From the NCBI RefSeq assembly GCF_004342915.1, contig NZ_SLWL01000021.1, forward strand, positions 1 to 36,940: DNA of 36,940 bases, written 5' to 3'. Shown one piece after another: positions 8,258-16,840 of the stretch. Under the pieces are notes generated by a model, which saw only the letters and a program-made list of their open reading frames with translations, did no database searches and was not told the DNA's origin. Position 1 is the first letter of the stretch. Every line of letters begins with the position of its first letter. This DNA is from Camelimonas lactis. GTDB lineage: Bacteria > Pseudomonadota > Alphaproteobacteria > Rhizobiales > Beijerinckiaceae. The translations under genes were made by a program, and so were the position numbers.

Positions 8258-10578
8258 GCGGCGCCTCCTTCCGGATAGTGGCCCGGATAGTGGCCAACGG
8301 CCGGCTCCCCGGCGGGTTTCGCGGCGGGCGCCTCTTCTCTCGCGCGCAGCAGCCTGAGCGCATTGGCGATGACCAGGATCGATGAGCCGGACATGGCGAC
8401 CGCCGCGATCAATGGGGTGACAAGTCCCAGGAAAGCGATGGGCACCGCGATGATATTATAGACGAGCGCGAGCGCAATGTTCTGGCGGATCAGCGTTCCG
8501 GCCTGCTCCGAAACCTCGATGACAAACGGCGCCGCTTCCAGGCTGTCGCGCAGGAAGACCAGGTCGGCGATATTGCGGCCAACATCCGCGGCGGTCGCCG
8601 GGGCCATCGACACATGGGCCGCGCTGAGCGCCGGCGCGTCATTGAGGCCGTCGCCCACCATCAGCACCTTGCGCCCGGCCTGCGTCAGGTCAGTGATGCG
8701 CGCCACCTTTTCGGCCGGCAGCAAATTGGCGGCGTACTGGCGCACGCCAAGTCGGCCAGCGATATCGCGGCAGGCGCCTTCTGTGTCGCCTGACAGGATT
8801 TCCACCGATTTTCCGGCCTGTTGCAGCGCGTGGATCGCCTGGGCCGCGTCAGGCCGCAGGGTGTCCTCGAAGGCGAAACGGGCGCATGCGCGGCCGTCCC
8901 GCGCCAGCATCGCGCCGGACCAGGCGGACGGGCGCCCGGCGCCAGCCGCGTCACCATCCTGATCCTGGCCAGTATCGCCGCCAGCCGCCCAGCCAGGCCG
9001 ACCCAGCCGCCAGAGCGAGCCCTCGCGCCAGCCCTCAATGCCGAAGCCGGGAACTTCCTTTACGGCGTCGAAGGCGATGGCCGGCGCATCGTCGCCGGCC
9101 TCGCTGGCGACCGCGCGTCGGGCGATGGCCTGCGAAAGCGGATGGCGCGACTGGCCGCCGAGCGCCGCCGCAATGGCGAGCAGGTCCGGCGCGATCTCCT
9201 GGGCGTTGACCAGTCGCGGCTGCCCCATGGTCAGCGTGCCGGTCTTGTCGAACACCACCGTATCGATTTCGGTGAGACGCTCCATGGCTGAACCGTCGCG
9301 CACCATGACGCCGCGCTCAAACAGGCGCCGGGCGGCGACAACCTGGACGATGGGCACGGCGAGGCCGAGGGCGCAGGGGCAGGTGATGATGAGCACGGCG
9401 ATGGCGATGGTGAGCGCCTGATGCCAGTCGCCGCCCATGACCAGCCAGACGATGAAGGCGATCAGCGCCGTCAGGTGGACGACAGGCGCATAGAAGGCCG
9501 ACACCCGGTCGGCGATCCGCCGGTAGCGCGTGCGTCCGCCTTCGGCCGCTTCCATCATGCGCACCATTTCGGCCAGGAACGAGTCTCCGGCGCGGGCAGT
9601 CGCTTCCAGCGTCAGCGGCCCGGTCAGGTTGAGGGTGCCGGCCCGCACCATGGAATCTGGCCCCACTGACTGGGGCCGGCTTTCGCCGTTGACCAGGGAG
9701 CAGTCGAGGTCCGAGGCGCCGCCCACGACCCGTGCGTCCACCGGAATCCGCTCACCCGCGGCGATCAGCAGCCGGTCGCCCGTTTCAATCTCGTTGACCG
9801 GTCGGTAGTCGCGGTTGCCGTCCGGCGCGATGACGACTGCGCCGCGCGGGGCGAGGCGGGCGAGGCCAAGCACGGCGGAGCGGGCCCGGTCGCGCATCAG
9901 GTGATCGAACGTACGCCCGATGAGCAGGAAGAAAAGCAGTGTGACGCCAGCGTCGAAATAGGCGTGCTGGCCATGGTGGAGTGTGTCGTAAATGCTCATG
10001 GCGTAGGCCAGCGTCACGCCAATGACGATGGGCACGTCCATGTTCATGCGCCCGGCCCGCAGCGCCTGCCATGCGGAACGGTAGAAAGTGCGCCCGGCGT
10101 AGAGCAGGGTCGGGAAGGCGATCAGCGCCGAGATCCAGTGGAACAGATCGCGCGTCGCCCCGTCAGCGCCAGACCAGACCGACACCGAAAGCAGCATGAT
10201 GTTGCCCGAGGCGAAGCCGGATACGGCGACGCTGCGCAGCAACTCCGTGAGCGTCCTGTCCTTGCCCTCCGCCTCGTCAAAAAGGTGGGGTGGATAGCCA
10301 AGCCCGGTCAGGGTTTCGACGATCGGCGGCGGCGCGCTTTGTCTGAACCGGACCGAGATGCGCCGGGTGGAGAGATTGACCCGGGCGCTGACGACGCCGT
10401 CAAGGCGCGACAGCGCCTGCTCCAGCTTCTGGATGCAGGCGCCGCAATGGATCGCCGGAACCGAAAGCTCAACCTGCGCGGCGCCGTCGCCGAGGCTGCG
10501 GGCGGCCTGGAGCAGTTCGTTCGCAGACGGAGCGCCGGACGCGGCGTTGATGTCGGCGCCAGGAGCACAGCAACTCAT
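8254..10578 (-). CDS. ccoI: CcoI/FixI, copper-exporting P1B-type ATPase for cbb3 assembly
   Basis: This 774-residue heavy-metal ATPase has a cysteine pair at the extreme N terminus (MSCC), an HMA metal-binding domain with CGAC at 45-48, an actuator segment (VNGES, about 297-301), the transmembrane CPC metal site at 400-402 (ITCPCALGLAVP), the phosphorylated aspartate in DKTGTLT (D444), an HP motif in SRHPLSQAI, and the hinge GDGLNDAP. It transports copper to the periplasmic side for the CuB centre of the cbb3 oxidase, a slow-export type distinct from copper-detoxifying CopA. It overlaps ccoH upstream and ccoS downstream by 4 bp each. Internal low-complexity residues (GGDTGQDQDGDAAGAG) lie in the nucleotide-binding domain. 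Confidence 0.96.
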   Translation of the reverse strand: MSCCAPGADINAASGAPSANELLQAARSLGDGAAQVELSVPAIHCGACIQKLEQALSRLDGVVSARVNLSTRRISVRFRQSAPPPIVETLTGLGYPPHLFDEAEGKDRTLTELLRSVAVSGFASGNIMLLSVSVWSGADGATRDLFHWISALIAFPTLLYAGRTFYRSAWQALRAGRMNMDVPIVIGVTLAYAMSIYDTLHHGQHAYFDAGVTLLFFLLIGRTFDHLMRDRARSAVLGLARLAPRGAVVIAPDGNRDYRPVNEIETGDRLLIAAGERIPVDARVVGGASDLDCSLVNGESRPQSVGPDSMVRAGTLNLTGPLTLEATARAGDSFLAEMVRMMEAAEGGRTRYRRIADRVSAFYAPVVHLTALIAFIVWLVMGGDWHQALTIAIAVLIITCPCALGLAVPIVQVVAARRLFERGVMVRDGSAMERLTEIDTVVFDKTGTLTMGQPRLVNAQEIAPDLLAIAAALGGQSRHPLSQAIARRAVASEAGDDAPAIAFDAVKEVPGFGIEGWREGSLWRLGRPGWAAGGDTGQDQDGDAAGAGRPSAWSGAMLARDGRACARFAFEDTLRPDAAQAIHALQQAGKSVEILSGDTEGACRDIAGRLGVRQYAANLLPAEKVARITDLTQAGRKVLMVGDGLNDAPALSAAHVSMAPATAADVGRNIADLVFLRDSLEAAPFVIEVSEQAGTLIRQNIALALVYNIIAVPIAFLGLVTPLIAAVAMSGSSILVIANALRLLRAREEAPAAKPAGEPAVGHYPGHYPEGGAA

Positions 10579-11066
10579 TGGCTTGCGCCATTACGCAGCG
10601 TGAGACGGCGGGCGTCGCGATAGGGGCGCTCCAGGCCCGCCTCAGTGAGAATCTCGACGGTCCAGAGCCCGTCGCGCAGATTGACCGGCGCTGACAGCGC
10701 GCCGTCCGGTTGCAGCGTCAGCGTGAGGCTCTGGTCTTCGGAGACATGGGTTGGCCGCCGCAGGTTCGCGGTTGCAGTCTTGGCGGGAACGGGTTTGCCG
10801 GCGGCGTCAATCAGCTGATAGCTGATCTTGCCGTCCGCGATGGACAGGCGGGCGGTCCAGCCGAGCGCTGCCTGGGCGCGGGCCTCCGCCGTCTTCGCAT
10901 TGAACTGCCGGCTCGCCACATGGGTGTTTTCCGCTACGGTTCCCGTCCAGCTCCGGCTGGCGAGAAACGCATTGGTCAGGTTCACCGCGATAATCACGCC
11001 AAAGAACGCCAGCATGATGAAGAGGACATGCCGGCCGGTGAGTTCACGTTGACGCGTCGGGCTCAT
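10575..11066 (-). CDS. ccoH: CcoH/FixH, cbb3 oxidase assembly protein
   Basis: The protein has 163 residues with one N-terminal membrane helix (about residues 12-32, HVLFIMLAFFGVIIAVNL) and a periplasmic domain of the FixH family: SWTGTVAENT near the start and a late DGLWTVEI. CcoH interacts with CcoN in characterised systems and is needed for stable assembly. Its ATG overlaps the ccoG TGA by 4 bp and its own TGA overlaps ccoI by 4 bp, so the four genes G-H-I-S form one coupled unit. Confidence 0.92.
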   Translation of the reverse strand: MSPTRQRELTGRHVLFIMLAFFGVIIAVNLTNAFLASRSWTGTVAENTHVASRQFNAKTAEARAQAALGWTARLSIADGKISYQLIDAAGKPVPAKTATANLRRPTHVSEDQSLTLTLQPDGALSAPVNLRDGLWTVEILTEAGLERPYRDARRLTLRNGASQ

Positions 11067-12631
11067 CTGACCGGCTCCATGGGGGACTCGAAGGTCGCAT
11101 CATACTGGGCGCTTTCGTGGCTCGCCGTATCCTGGACAACGAACCTGATGGACTGTTTCGGGCCGGCGATGCTGTCATGGGGCTGGCGCACAAAAACCTT
11201 GAGGGTTTTCAGCTTGTCCGGCTCGACCTCGACGGAGAAGCTCCGGCCGGCCGGATGATCCATGCCGACCACGTTCATGTCGGCGTCAGGCAGGTTTTCC
11301 AGCGTCACGGTGAAGGTGCGCGGCTCGGGGATCATGTTGAGCAGCTTGACGGTAAAACCATTGCGGATCGCGCCGTCTGACAGCACGACGTATTGCGGAT
11401 TGCGATCGGCCAGCACGTTCACCTGCAGGCGCTCACGGGTGAGCAGGGCATAGATGAGGCCAAGACCCACCGTCGACCAGGCGGCGAAATAGATCAGGTT
11501 GCGCGGCCGCAGCAGCTTCTTCAGGTGGAACGTGGCGACCTTGTCGGACAGCCTGCCGCTGGCGTCGCGCACGCGTCGCGGATCGATGGCGGCGGCGCCG
11601 CCGGCTGTCGCCAGCAACCTGTTGGATTCGTATTCCGCCAGGGTCGCATAGGAGATCAGGCCGCGCTCCTTGCCGATCTTGTCCATGACATTATCGCAGG
11701 CGTCGATGCACAGGGCGCAGGTAATGCACTCAAGCTGTTGGCCATCGCGAATGTCGATGCCCATGGGGCACACGGCGACGCAGGCGTTGCAGTCCACGCA
11801 ATCGCCGATCACCTGTCCCGCGGCGGCGGCCTTCTTGGCGTGGCGCGAACGCGGCTCGCCGCGCCAGTCGTTGTAGGTGACGGTCAGCGAATTCTCGTCG
11901 AGCATCGCCGCCTGGATGCGCGGCCACGGGCACATGTAGGTGCAGACCTGCTCGCGCATCAGGCCGCCAAACACATAGGTGGTGCCGGTGAGGATCGCGA
12001 TGGTCATATAGGCCACCGGCGCCGCCTGGCCGGTCGCCAGTTCGCGGGCCAGGGTCGGGGCGTCGGCGAAGTAGAAAATCCACGCGCCGCCCGTCAGCAC
12101 GGCGATCAGCAGCCAGATGGCGTGCTTGGCGATGCGCCTGAACAGCTTGTTCGCCGACCATGGCGCCGCGTCGAGCTTGATGCGGGCGTTGCGTTCGCCC
12201 TCGATGGCGCGCTCCACCACGAGAAACAGGTCGACCCAGACGGTCTGCGGGCAGGTGTAGCCGCACCAGGCGCGCCCCACCGTCGAGGTGAGCAGGAACA
12301 GCCCGAAGCCCGCCATGATCAGCAGGCCGGCGACGAAATAGAATTCCTGGGGCCAGATTTCGATCGGAAAGAAATAGAAGCGCCGGTTGGCGAGATCGAC
12401 CAGCACGCCCTGGTCGGGCGCAAAGGCGCCGCGGTTCCAGCGGATCCAGGGCGTGAGATAATAGACGCCGAGCGTTATCAGCATCACGATCCACTTGAAA
12501 CGCCGGAAGCGGCCCTCCGCGCGCTTGGGAAAGATTTTCTTGCGCGCCGCATAAAGCGGCTGGCGCACCCGCGCCGAGTTCACCGCCGTTGCGTCAAATG
12601 TTTCAACTTCCGACGCTTCGCGCATCGCCAT
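11063..12631 (-). CDS. ccoG: CcoG/FixG, membrane polyferredoxin for cbb3 assembly
   Basis: Two 4Fe-4S motifs of bacterial ferredoxin type are clear (CVDCNACVAVCPMGIDI and CITCALCIDAC), as are the membrane-embedded cysteine motifs CGYTCPQTVW and CTYMCPWPR that define CcoG/RdxA/FixG, and a C-terminal Ig-like FixG domain. CcoG is a cupric reductase that supplies Cu(I) for CcoN. The frame runs upstream to 12817, but that part would overlap the structured element, is unlike family N termini and would give 584 residues. The ATG at 12631 is preceded by GTGGGGGAT and gives 522 residues, normal for CcoG, so I start there. Confidence 0.94.
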   Translation of the reverse strand: MAMREASEVETFDATAVNSARVRQPLYAARKKIFPKRAEGRFRRFKWIVMLITLGVYYLTPWIRWNRGAFAPDQGVLVDLANRRFYFFPIEIWPQEFYFVAGLLIMAGFGLFLLTSTVGRAWCGYTCPQTVWVDLFLVVERAIEGERNARIKLDAAPWSANKLFRRIAKHAIWLLIAVLTGGAWIFYFADAPTLARELATGQAAPVAYMTIAILTGTTYVFGGLMREQVCTYMCPWPRIQAAMLDENSLTVTYNDWRGEPRSRHAKKAAAAGQVIGDCVDCNACVAVCPMGIDIRDGQQLECITCALCIDACDNVMDKIGKERGLISYATLAEYESNRLLATAGGAAAIDPRRVRDASGRLSDKVATFHLKKLLRPRNLIYFAAWSTVGLGLIYALLTRERLQVNVLADRNPQYVVLSDGAIRNGFTVKLLNMIPEPRTFTVTLENLPDADMNVVGMDHPAGRSFSVEVEPDKLKTLKVFVRQPHDSIAGPKQSIRFVVQDTASHESAQYDATFESPMEPVR

Positions 12632-12676
12632 ATCCCCCACGGCGTTCACAGCAACGCCGGCCAGTCTCATGATGTG

Positions 12677-12848
12677 GACGCCGGCTGGCGATGGCCAGGG
12701 GGCGTCTCCAGCGGAGCGAGGCTCCGCCGGAAGCAGCCAGTCTTGCTGGTCTGGCGCATGCGGCGCGCTGTTCACGCGCCGCTTTTCAGGAAAAACGCAG
12801 GCCGCTTTCCTGAACATGCGCCAGACCGGGCCATCGCATGCTGGCGTC
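12677..12848. other. Multi-branched nested inverted-repeat element between ccoP and ccoG
   Basis: These 172 nt fold almost completely into nested perfect or near-perfect stems. The outer stem pairs 12677-12685 with 12840-12848 (9 pairs, one G-U in the plus sense), then after a 2x2 internal loop 12688-12696 with 12829-12837 (9 perfect). Inside are hairpin A, 12711-12717/12721-12727 (7 perfect, GAG loop, with 3 more pairs beyond one mismatch), and stem B, 12748-12760/12815-12827 (13 perfect). Stem B encloses hairpin C, 12761-12767/12775-12781 (7 perfect, 7-nt loop), and hairpin D, 12785-12793/12806-12814 (9 perfect, 12-nt loop). About 57 base pairs in all. It lies wholly between the ccoP stop and the chosen ccoG start. 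It could be a structured RNA, a processing or stability element separating ccoNOQP from ccoGHIS, or an inserted palindromic element. Confidence 0.8.
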
Positions 12849-12859
12849 GCCGCCGCCGT

Positions 12860-13729
12860 TTATTCGCCACCTCCCAGCGAGTGAACGTAAACAGCCAGCT
12901 CCTTGACGGTGACGTCGCCGAGGCGCGCGCTCCAGGCCGGCATGACGCCGTGCTTCGGCGCCCTGATCTGCTGGGCGATCGCTTCCGGGCTTGAGCCGTA
13001 GAACCAGATGGCGTCCGTCAGGTTCGGCGCCCCCAGCTCCCGGTTGCCCTTGCCGTCGGCGCCGTGGCAGGCGGCGCAGTTCTGGGCAAAGATTTCCTTG
13101 CCTGCGGACAGCACCGCCGGGGTGGCGTCGCCGGCCCTGCCGGAGAGCGACGCCACATAGGTCGCGACGTCAGTGATCTGCTTCGGCTCCAGCATGCCGC
13201 CGAACGCCGGCATTTCCGAAACGCGGGTGTCCGCGTCCTCGGCGAACCGGACGCCGTGGGCGATGGTCTTGTGAATGTCCTCGGGCTTGCCGCCCCACAG
13301 CCATTCGTCGTCGTTCAGGTTCGGATAGCCGGGGGATCCCTGCGCGCCGGAACCATGACACTGCACGCAATTCACCTTGAAGGCGGCGGCGCCGGCGGCC
13401 GTGGCGAACGTGCGCAGTTTCTCGTCAGCCAGGATCTGGGCCACCGTCTTGTCCCTGATCCCGGCGACGTAATCAGCTTTGGCCGCCTGCGCCGCGTCCA
13501 GTTCCTGGCGGACCTCGCCGCGACTGGAATAGCCGAGCAGGCCGGTGGTGGCCTTGCTGATCAGCGGCCACGCCGGATAGGCGATCACGTAAGCGGCCGC
13601 CCAGACCACTGTCGCGTAATAGACAATCAGCCACCAGCGCGGCATCGGGTTGTCGAGTTCCTTGATGCCGTCCCATTCATGGCCGGTGGTCGAAACGCCC
13701 GAAATTTCGTCGATCTGCTTTTCGCTCAT
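12860..13729 (-). CDS. ccoP: CcoP/FixP, diheme cytochrome c subunit of cbb3 oxidase
   Basis: The protein has 289 residues. It has a cytoplasmic N terminus with the family motif around DNPMPRWWL, one membrane helix (about 33-56), then two cytochrome c domains with heme motifs CVQCH (121-125) and CAACH (218-222), each followed by a distal methionine region (SEMPAFGG and GVMPAW). It passes electrons from soluble or membrane cytochrome c, or possibly from the pseudoazurin encoded nearby, to CcoO and CcoN. It begins 1 nt after the ccoQ stop codon. Confidence 0.96.
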   Translation of the reverse strand: MSEKQIDEISGVSTTGHEWDGIKELDNPMPRWWLIVYYATVVWAAAYVIAYPAWPLISKATTGLLGYSSRGEVRQELDAAQAAKADYVAGIRDKTVAQILADEKLRTFATAAGAAAFKVNCVQCHGSGAQGSPGYPNLNDDEWLWGGKPEDIHKTIAHGVRFAEDADTRVSEMPAFGGMLEPKQITDVATYVASLSGRAGDATPAVLSAGKEIFAQNCAACHGADGKGNRELGAPNLTDAIWFYGSSPEAIAQQIRAPKHGVMPAWSARLGDVTVKELAVYVHSLGGGE

Positions 13730-13730
13730 G

Positions 13731-13883
13731 TCACTCGTCCCTGAACGGAATACGGGCGGCGTCGTCCGAGAGGGCGCGGCTGCCAGGACGGAAGGCGAAG
13801 GTCACGGCGCCGATGAAAAACAGCACCATGGCCAGCAAACCCCAGCTGTCGGCCAGGTGACGCATGGCGGTATAGGTTTCCAT
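13731..13883 (-). CDS. ccoQ: CcoQ/FixQ, small cbb3 oxidase subunit
   Basis: The protein has 50 residues with one membrane helix (SWGLLAMVLFFIGAVTFAF) and a C-terminal FRPGSR segment followed by a short acidic tail (RIPFRDE), as in CcoQ/FixQ. A strong GAGGAGGAAGAG ribosome site overlaps the end of ccoO and fixes the ATG at 13883. CcoQ stabilises the interaction of CcoP with the CcoNO core. Confidence 0.93.
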   Translation of the reverse strand: METYTAMRHLADSWGLLAMVLFFIGAVTFAFRPGSRALSDDAARIPFRDE

Positions 13884-13895
13884 GTCTCTTCCTCC

Positions 13896-14627
13896 TCAGC
13901 GGCGGCCGGCGGCTTCGTCATAGGTCGAGAAATCGACCAGCGTGCCGAGCATCTGGAGATAGGCGACCATGGCGTCCATTTCGGTCAGCGCCTGTTTGTC
14001 GCCGTCGAAATTCGCCGCCCTGGCCTTCGGATAGCGGGCTTCAAGTCCGCTCACATCGGCGTCCGGATCGGCCTGGGCCTTCATGTCGGCCTCGGCGTTG
14101 GCGATCATTTCGTCCGTGTAGGGCACGCCCACCCGGCGGTTGGCGACGAGATGCGCGGCGATCCCCTTCGTGTCGAGCGGCCGGTCCTTCAGGAAGGCGT
14201 AGGCCGGCATCACCGACTCCGGCACCACCGAGCGCGGCTCGATCAGGTGCTGGACGTGCCATTCGTTGGAATAGCGCTGGCCGACGCGCGCCAGGTCCGG
14301 GCCGGTGCGTTTTGATCCCCACTGGAACGAATGGTCGTACATCGACTCCGCGGCGAGGCTGTAATGGCCATAGCGTTCAACCTCGTCGCGGAACGGCCGG
14401 ATCATTTGCGAGTGGCAGGCATAGCAGCCCTCGCGGATGTAGATGTCGCGGCCGGCGAGCTCCAGCGGCGTGTAGGGCCGCATGCCTTTGACCTTCTCAA
14501 CGGTGTTCTGCAGGTAGAACAGCGGCGCGATCTCGACGATGCCGCCCACCGTCACCACGAGCAGCGACATGATCAGCAGCAGGGTGGCGTTCTTTTCCAG
14601 CCTGGAGTGACGATTCAGAAAAGACAT
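13896..14627 (-). CDS. ccoO: CcoO/FixO, monoheme cytochrome c subunit of cbb3 oxidase
   Basis: The protein has 243 residues from the ATG at 14627: one N-terminal membrane helix, then [15 protein letters not shown] with the heme motif CYACH (68-72), and further family blocks ([23 protein letters not shown]). A GTG at 14636 is also in frame, but AGGAGT is spaced 7 nt before the ATG at 14627, so I prefer that. That ribosome site overlaps the TAA of ccoN, so translation of ccoN and ccoO is tightly linked. It is the electron-transfer subunit between CcoP and CcoN. Confidence 0.96.
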   Translation of the reverse strand: MSFLNRHSRLEKNATLLLIMSLLVVTVGGIVEIAPLFYLQNTVEKVKGMRPYTPLELAGRDIYIREGCYACHSQMIRPFRDEVERYGHYSLAAESMYDHSFQWGSKRTGPDLARVGQRYSNEWHVQHLIEPRSVVPESVMPAYAFLKDRPLDTKGIAAHLVANRRVGVPYTDEMIANAEADMKAQADPDADVSGLEARYPKARAANFDGDKQALTEMDAMVAYLQMLGTLVDFSTYDEAAGRR

Positions 14628-14639
14628 GGATTTCACTCC

Positions 14640-16262
14640 TTACGCGGCCGGCTGCACAGCGGCGCCCGCGACAGGCGCCGGAACCCCCATGGGGGTCTCG
14701 TCGCGCACCCGTCCCCGGATGGTCTGGTAAACGTTCCATGCCATCAGGAAGCCGCCGGTGAGATAGAACAGCCCGCCCGTGACGCGCATCACGTAATAGG
14801 GGTGCATGGCGGCGACGGTTTCCACGAACGAGTAGACGAGGAAGCCCTGCGAATCGTACTCGCGCCACATCAGGCCCTGCATGATGCCCGACACCCACAT
14901 GGAGGAGGCGTAGAGCACGATGCCCAGCGTCGCCAGCCAGAAGTGCCAGTTGACCATGCGGACCGAATAGAGCCGCTCGCGCCCCCAAAGCTTGGGGACC
15001 AGGAAGTAGACGGCGGCGAAGGTGATCATGCCGTTCCAGCCGAGGGCGCCGGCGTGGACGTGGGCGATGGTCCAGTCCGTATAGTGCGAGAGCGCGTTGA
15101 CCGACTTGATCGACAGCATCGGCCCCTCGAAGGTCGCCATGCCGTAGAAGGCGATCGCCGCCACCATCAGGCGCACGATCGGGTCGGTGCGGATCAGGTC
15201 CCAGCGGCCGGAAAGCGTCATCAGGCCGTTGATCATGCCGCCCCATGAGGGCATCCACAGCATGATCGAGAACACCATGCCGAGGGTCTGCGCCCAGTCA
15301 GGAACCGCCGTGTAGTGCAGGTGGTGCGGGCCGGCCCAGATATAGAGGAAGATGATCGACCAGAAGTGCACGATCGACAGGCGATAGGAATAGATCGGCC
15401 GGTTCACCTGCTTCGGCACGAAATAATACATCATCGCCAGGAACGGGATCGTCAGGAAGAACGCCACCGCGTTATGGCCGTACCACCACTGGGTGACGGC
15501 GTCCTGCACGCCCGAGAAAGCCGAATAGCTCTTCGAACCAACAAACGAAACCGGCACGGCCAGGTTGTTCAGCACGTGCAGCATCGCAATTGTGATGATG
15601 AACGACATGTAGAACCAGTTGGCGACGTAGATATGCGGTTCCTTGCGCCGCAGAACGGTTCCCATGAAGACGAAGAGATACACCACCCAGACAATGGTCA
15701 GCCACAGGTCGACGTACCACTCGGGCTCCGCGTACTCGCGCGACTGGGTGATGCCCAGCAGATAACCGGTCGCCGCCATGACGATGAACAGCTGGTAGCC
15801 CCAGAAGACGAACCAGGCCAGGTTACCGCCGAACAGGCGCGCGCGGCAGGTGCGCTGCACCACATAGAACGAGCTGGCGATCAGGATGTTGCCGCCGAAG
15901 GCGAACACGACGCCGGACGTGTGCAACGGCCGCAGGCGGCCGAAATTCAGCCAGGGCTCCAGGTTGAGGTCGGGGAAAGCCAGCTGGGCCGCGACGAGCA
16001 CGCCAGCGAGAAAACCGACCACGCCCCAGAACACCGTGGCGATGACGCCATAGCGGATTGGCCCGTCCATATACCGGGTGTCATCGACAGGCCCGGCGGG
16101 CGCGAAATCCTCTTTCCGCATCAGGGCGATTGTGAAGCCGCCAAGGAGAACGACCGCGATCAGCATGTGATAGCGGAAGGCGTCGTCGACCGCGAAAGCG
16201 GCGCCCAGCAGGGCTATGAGCGTGAGTATTGCAGAGAATACAATCTCTGTTCCGTACTTCAT
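14640..16262 (-). CDS. ccoN: CcoN/FixN, catalytic subunit of cbb3-type cytochrome c oxidase
   Basis: This is a 540-residue heme-copper oxidase subunit I of the C family with about 12 membrane helices. Visible landmarks are the low-spin heme ligand in [26 protein letters not shown], the CuB histidine pair with the family-specific helix VII tyrosine in [17 protein letters not shown], and [13 protein letters not shown]. The frame includes a TTG at 16277, but the ATG at 16262 gives the normal N terminus ([13 protein letters not shown]) and has GGGGAA 8 nt upstream. First gene of the ccoNOQP block. A Crp/Fnr-type dyad lies 35-50 nt upstream, pointing to low-oxygen or nitrogen-oxide control. Confidence 0.97.
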   Translation of the reverse strand: MKYGTEIVFSAILTLIALLGAAFAVDDAFRYHMLIAVVLLGGFTIALMRKEDFAPAGPVDDTRYMDGPIRYGVIATVFWGVVGFLAGVLVAAQLAFPDLNLEPWLNFGRLRPLHTSGVVFAFGGNILIASSFYVVQRTCRARLFGGNLAWFVFWGYQLFIVMAATGYLLGITQSREYAEPEWYVDLWLTIVWVVYLFVFMGTVLRRKEPHIYVANWFYMSFIITIAMLHVLNNLAVPVSFVGSKSYSAFSGVQDAVTQWWYGHNAVAFFLTIPFLAMMYYFVPKQVNRPIYSYRLSIVHFWSIIFLYIWAGPHHLHYTAVPDWAQTLGMVFSIMLWMPSWGGMINGLMTLSGRWDLIRTDPIVRLMVAAIAFYGMATFEGPMLSIKSVNALSHYTDWTIAHVHAGALGWNGMITFAAVYFLVPKLWGRERLYSVRMVNWHFWLATLGIVLYASSMWVSGIMQGLMWREYDSQGFLVYSFVETVAAMHPYYVMRVTGGLFYLTGGFLMAWNVYQTIRGRVRDETPMGVPAPVAGAAVQPAA

Positions 16263-16296
16263 GAAACGGTTCCCCAACCTGGATTACACGTTTTTA

Positions 16297-16312
16297 TTTG
16301 CGCGAACGTAAA
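16297..16312. promoter_or_regulatory. Crp/Fnr-type dyad TTTGCG-N4-CGTAAA upstream of ccoN
   Basis: TTTGCG (16297-16302) and CGTAAA (16307-16312) are inverted half-sites differing at one pair, with the N4 spacing of Crp/Fnr-family operators. It is nearly the same as the perfect dyad in front of pseudoazurin. Its centre is 42.5 nt upstream of the ccoN ATG. Class II activation there would put the transcript start at the ATG, so it may serve another start, act as a repressor site, or imply a leaderless message. Confidence 0.5.
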
Positions 16313-16438
16313 ACATACGTCCATTCAGGGCGCAGAAACCCGGTCGCTGTCCAGCTATTCGCTGGCGGCGTTGGCTCTGGCGACGTCCGGAAAGGCCGCC
16401 TTTCGTGCAGTGATGTTCCCCGTGTAGTCCGCCCCTAA

Positions 16439-16840
16439 CTATACATGCTGTGTTTGTATATTAGCTCCCCGCGGCCCGCCATGCGATATAATCGCCCAGC
16501 GCACATCGGGATTTCCGGCCCTGGCGCCACCGCCACGGGGGCGGCCGCCGGCGTCCTGCCATTCCCAGTCCTCTCCAGCCGTCGCCGGCTCAGCCGCATG
16601 GGATCGCGGTCGGCCGATGCCTCCAGACATTGACAGTAATCGCGCTTCTTTGCCGACTGCCAGCAAATAATGGCGCGCTGCGATCTCCAGATTCTGGATC
16701 GCCGGATCGGCTCCGTTCCGGCAGGAACCCGCTGAAGCGGCGGCCGCCAGGATTGGGCCGGCGAAAAGCCGGAGGTTGCCGTTGCGTTTCCGACAATCGC
16801 CGGCGGCGTTTGGGCGTGGTTGTGGGGCCCGAGGCTTCAT
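16439..16840 (-). CDS. Possible small protein coupled to nnrS, unknown function
   Basis: The ATG at 16840 overlaps the nnrS TGA by 4 bp (ATGA), the same coupling used throughout the cco genes. The frame gives 133 residues, with a basic N terminus, a hydrophobic stretch (NLRLFAGPILAAAASAGSC) and a plausible central helix (DPAIQNLEIAARHYLLAVG). The C-terminal half is glycine/arginine-rich and its third-position GC falls, unlike the firm genes here. It ends just before the ccoN promoter region. I recognise no family; it may be a real lineage-specific protein, a decaying gene, or chance in GC-rich DNA. The DNA also contains several small hairpins (for example 16715-16728 and 16758-16772), which argues against coding. 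Confidence 0.3.
   Translation of the reverse strand: MKPRAPQPRPNAAGDCRKRNGNLRLFAGPILAAAASAGSCRNGADPAIQNLEIAARHYLLAVGKEARLLSMSGGIGRPRSHAAEPATAGEDWEWQDAGGRPRGGGARAGNPDVRWAIISHGGPRGANIQTQHV

Noticed and set aside
12632-12817. N-terminal extension of ccoG to the ATG at 12817
   Set aside because: It would translate half of the palindromic element, has no family likeness, and a better-placed start with a ribosome site is at 12631.
11393-12994. 533-codon plus-strand frame antisense to ccoG
   Set aside because: Shadow of ccoG with Q/R/H/G-rich low-complexity translation and no ribosome site. The minus strand has unmistakable CcoG motifs.
16682-16772. Second structured element after nnrS, made of several small hairpins
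   Set aside because: The stems are only 4-5 bp (for example GTTCC-N4-GGAAC and CCGGC-N5-GCCGG), which is within chance for this GC content, unlike the element at 12677-12848.
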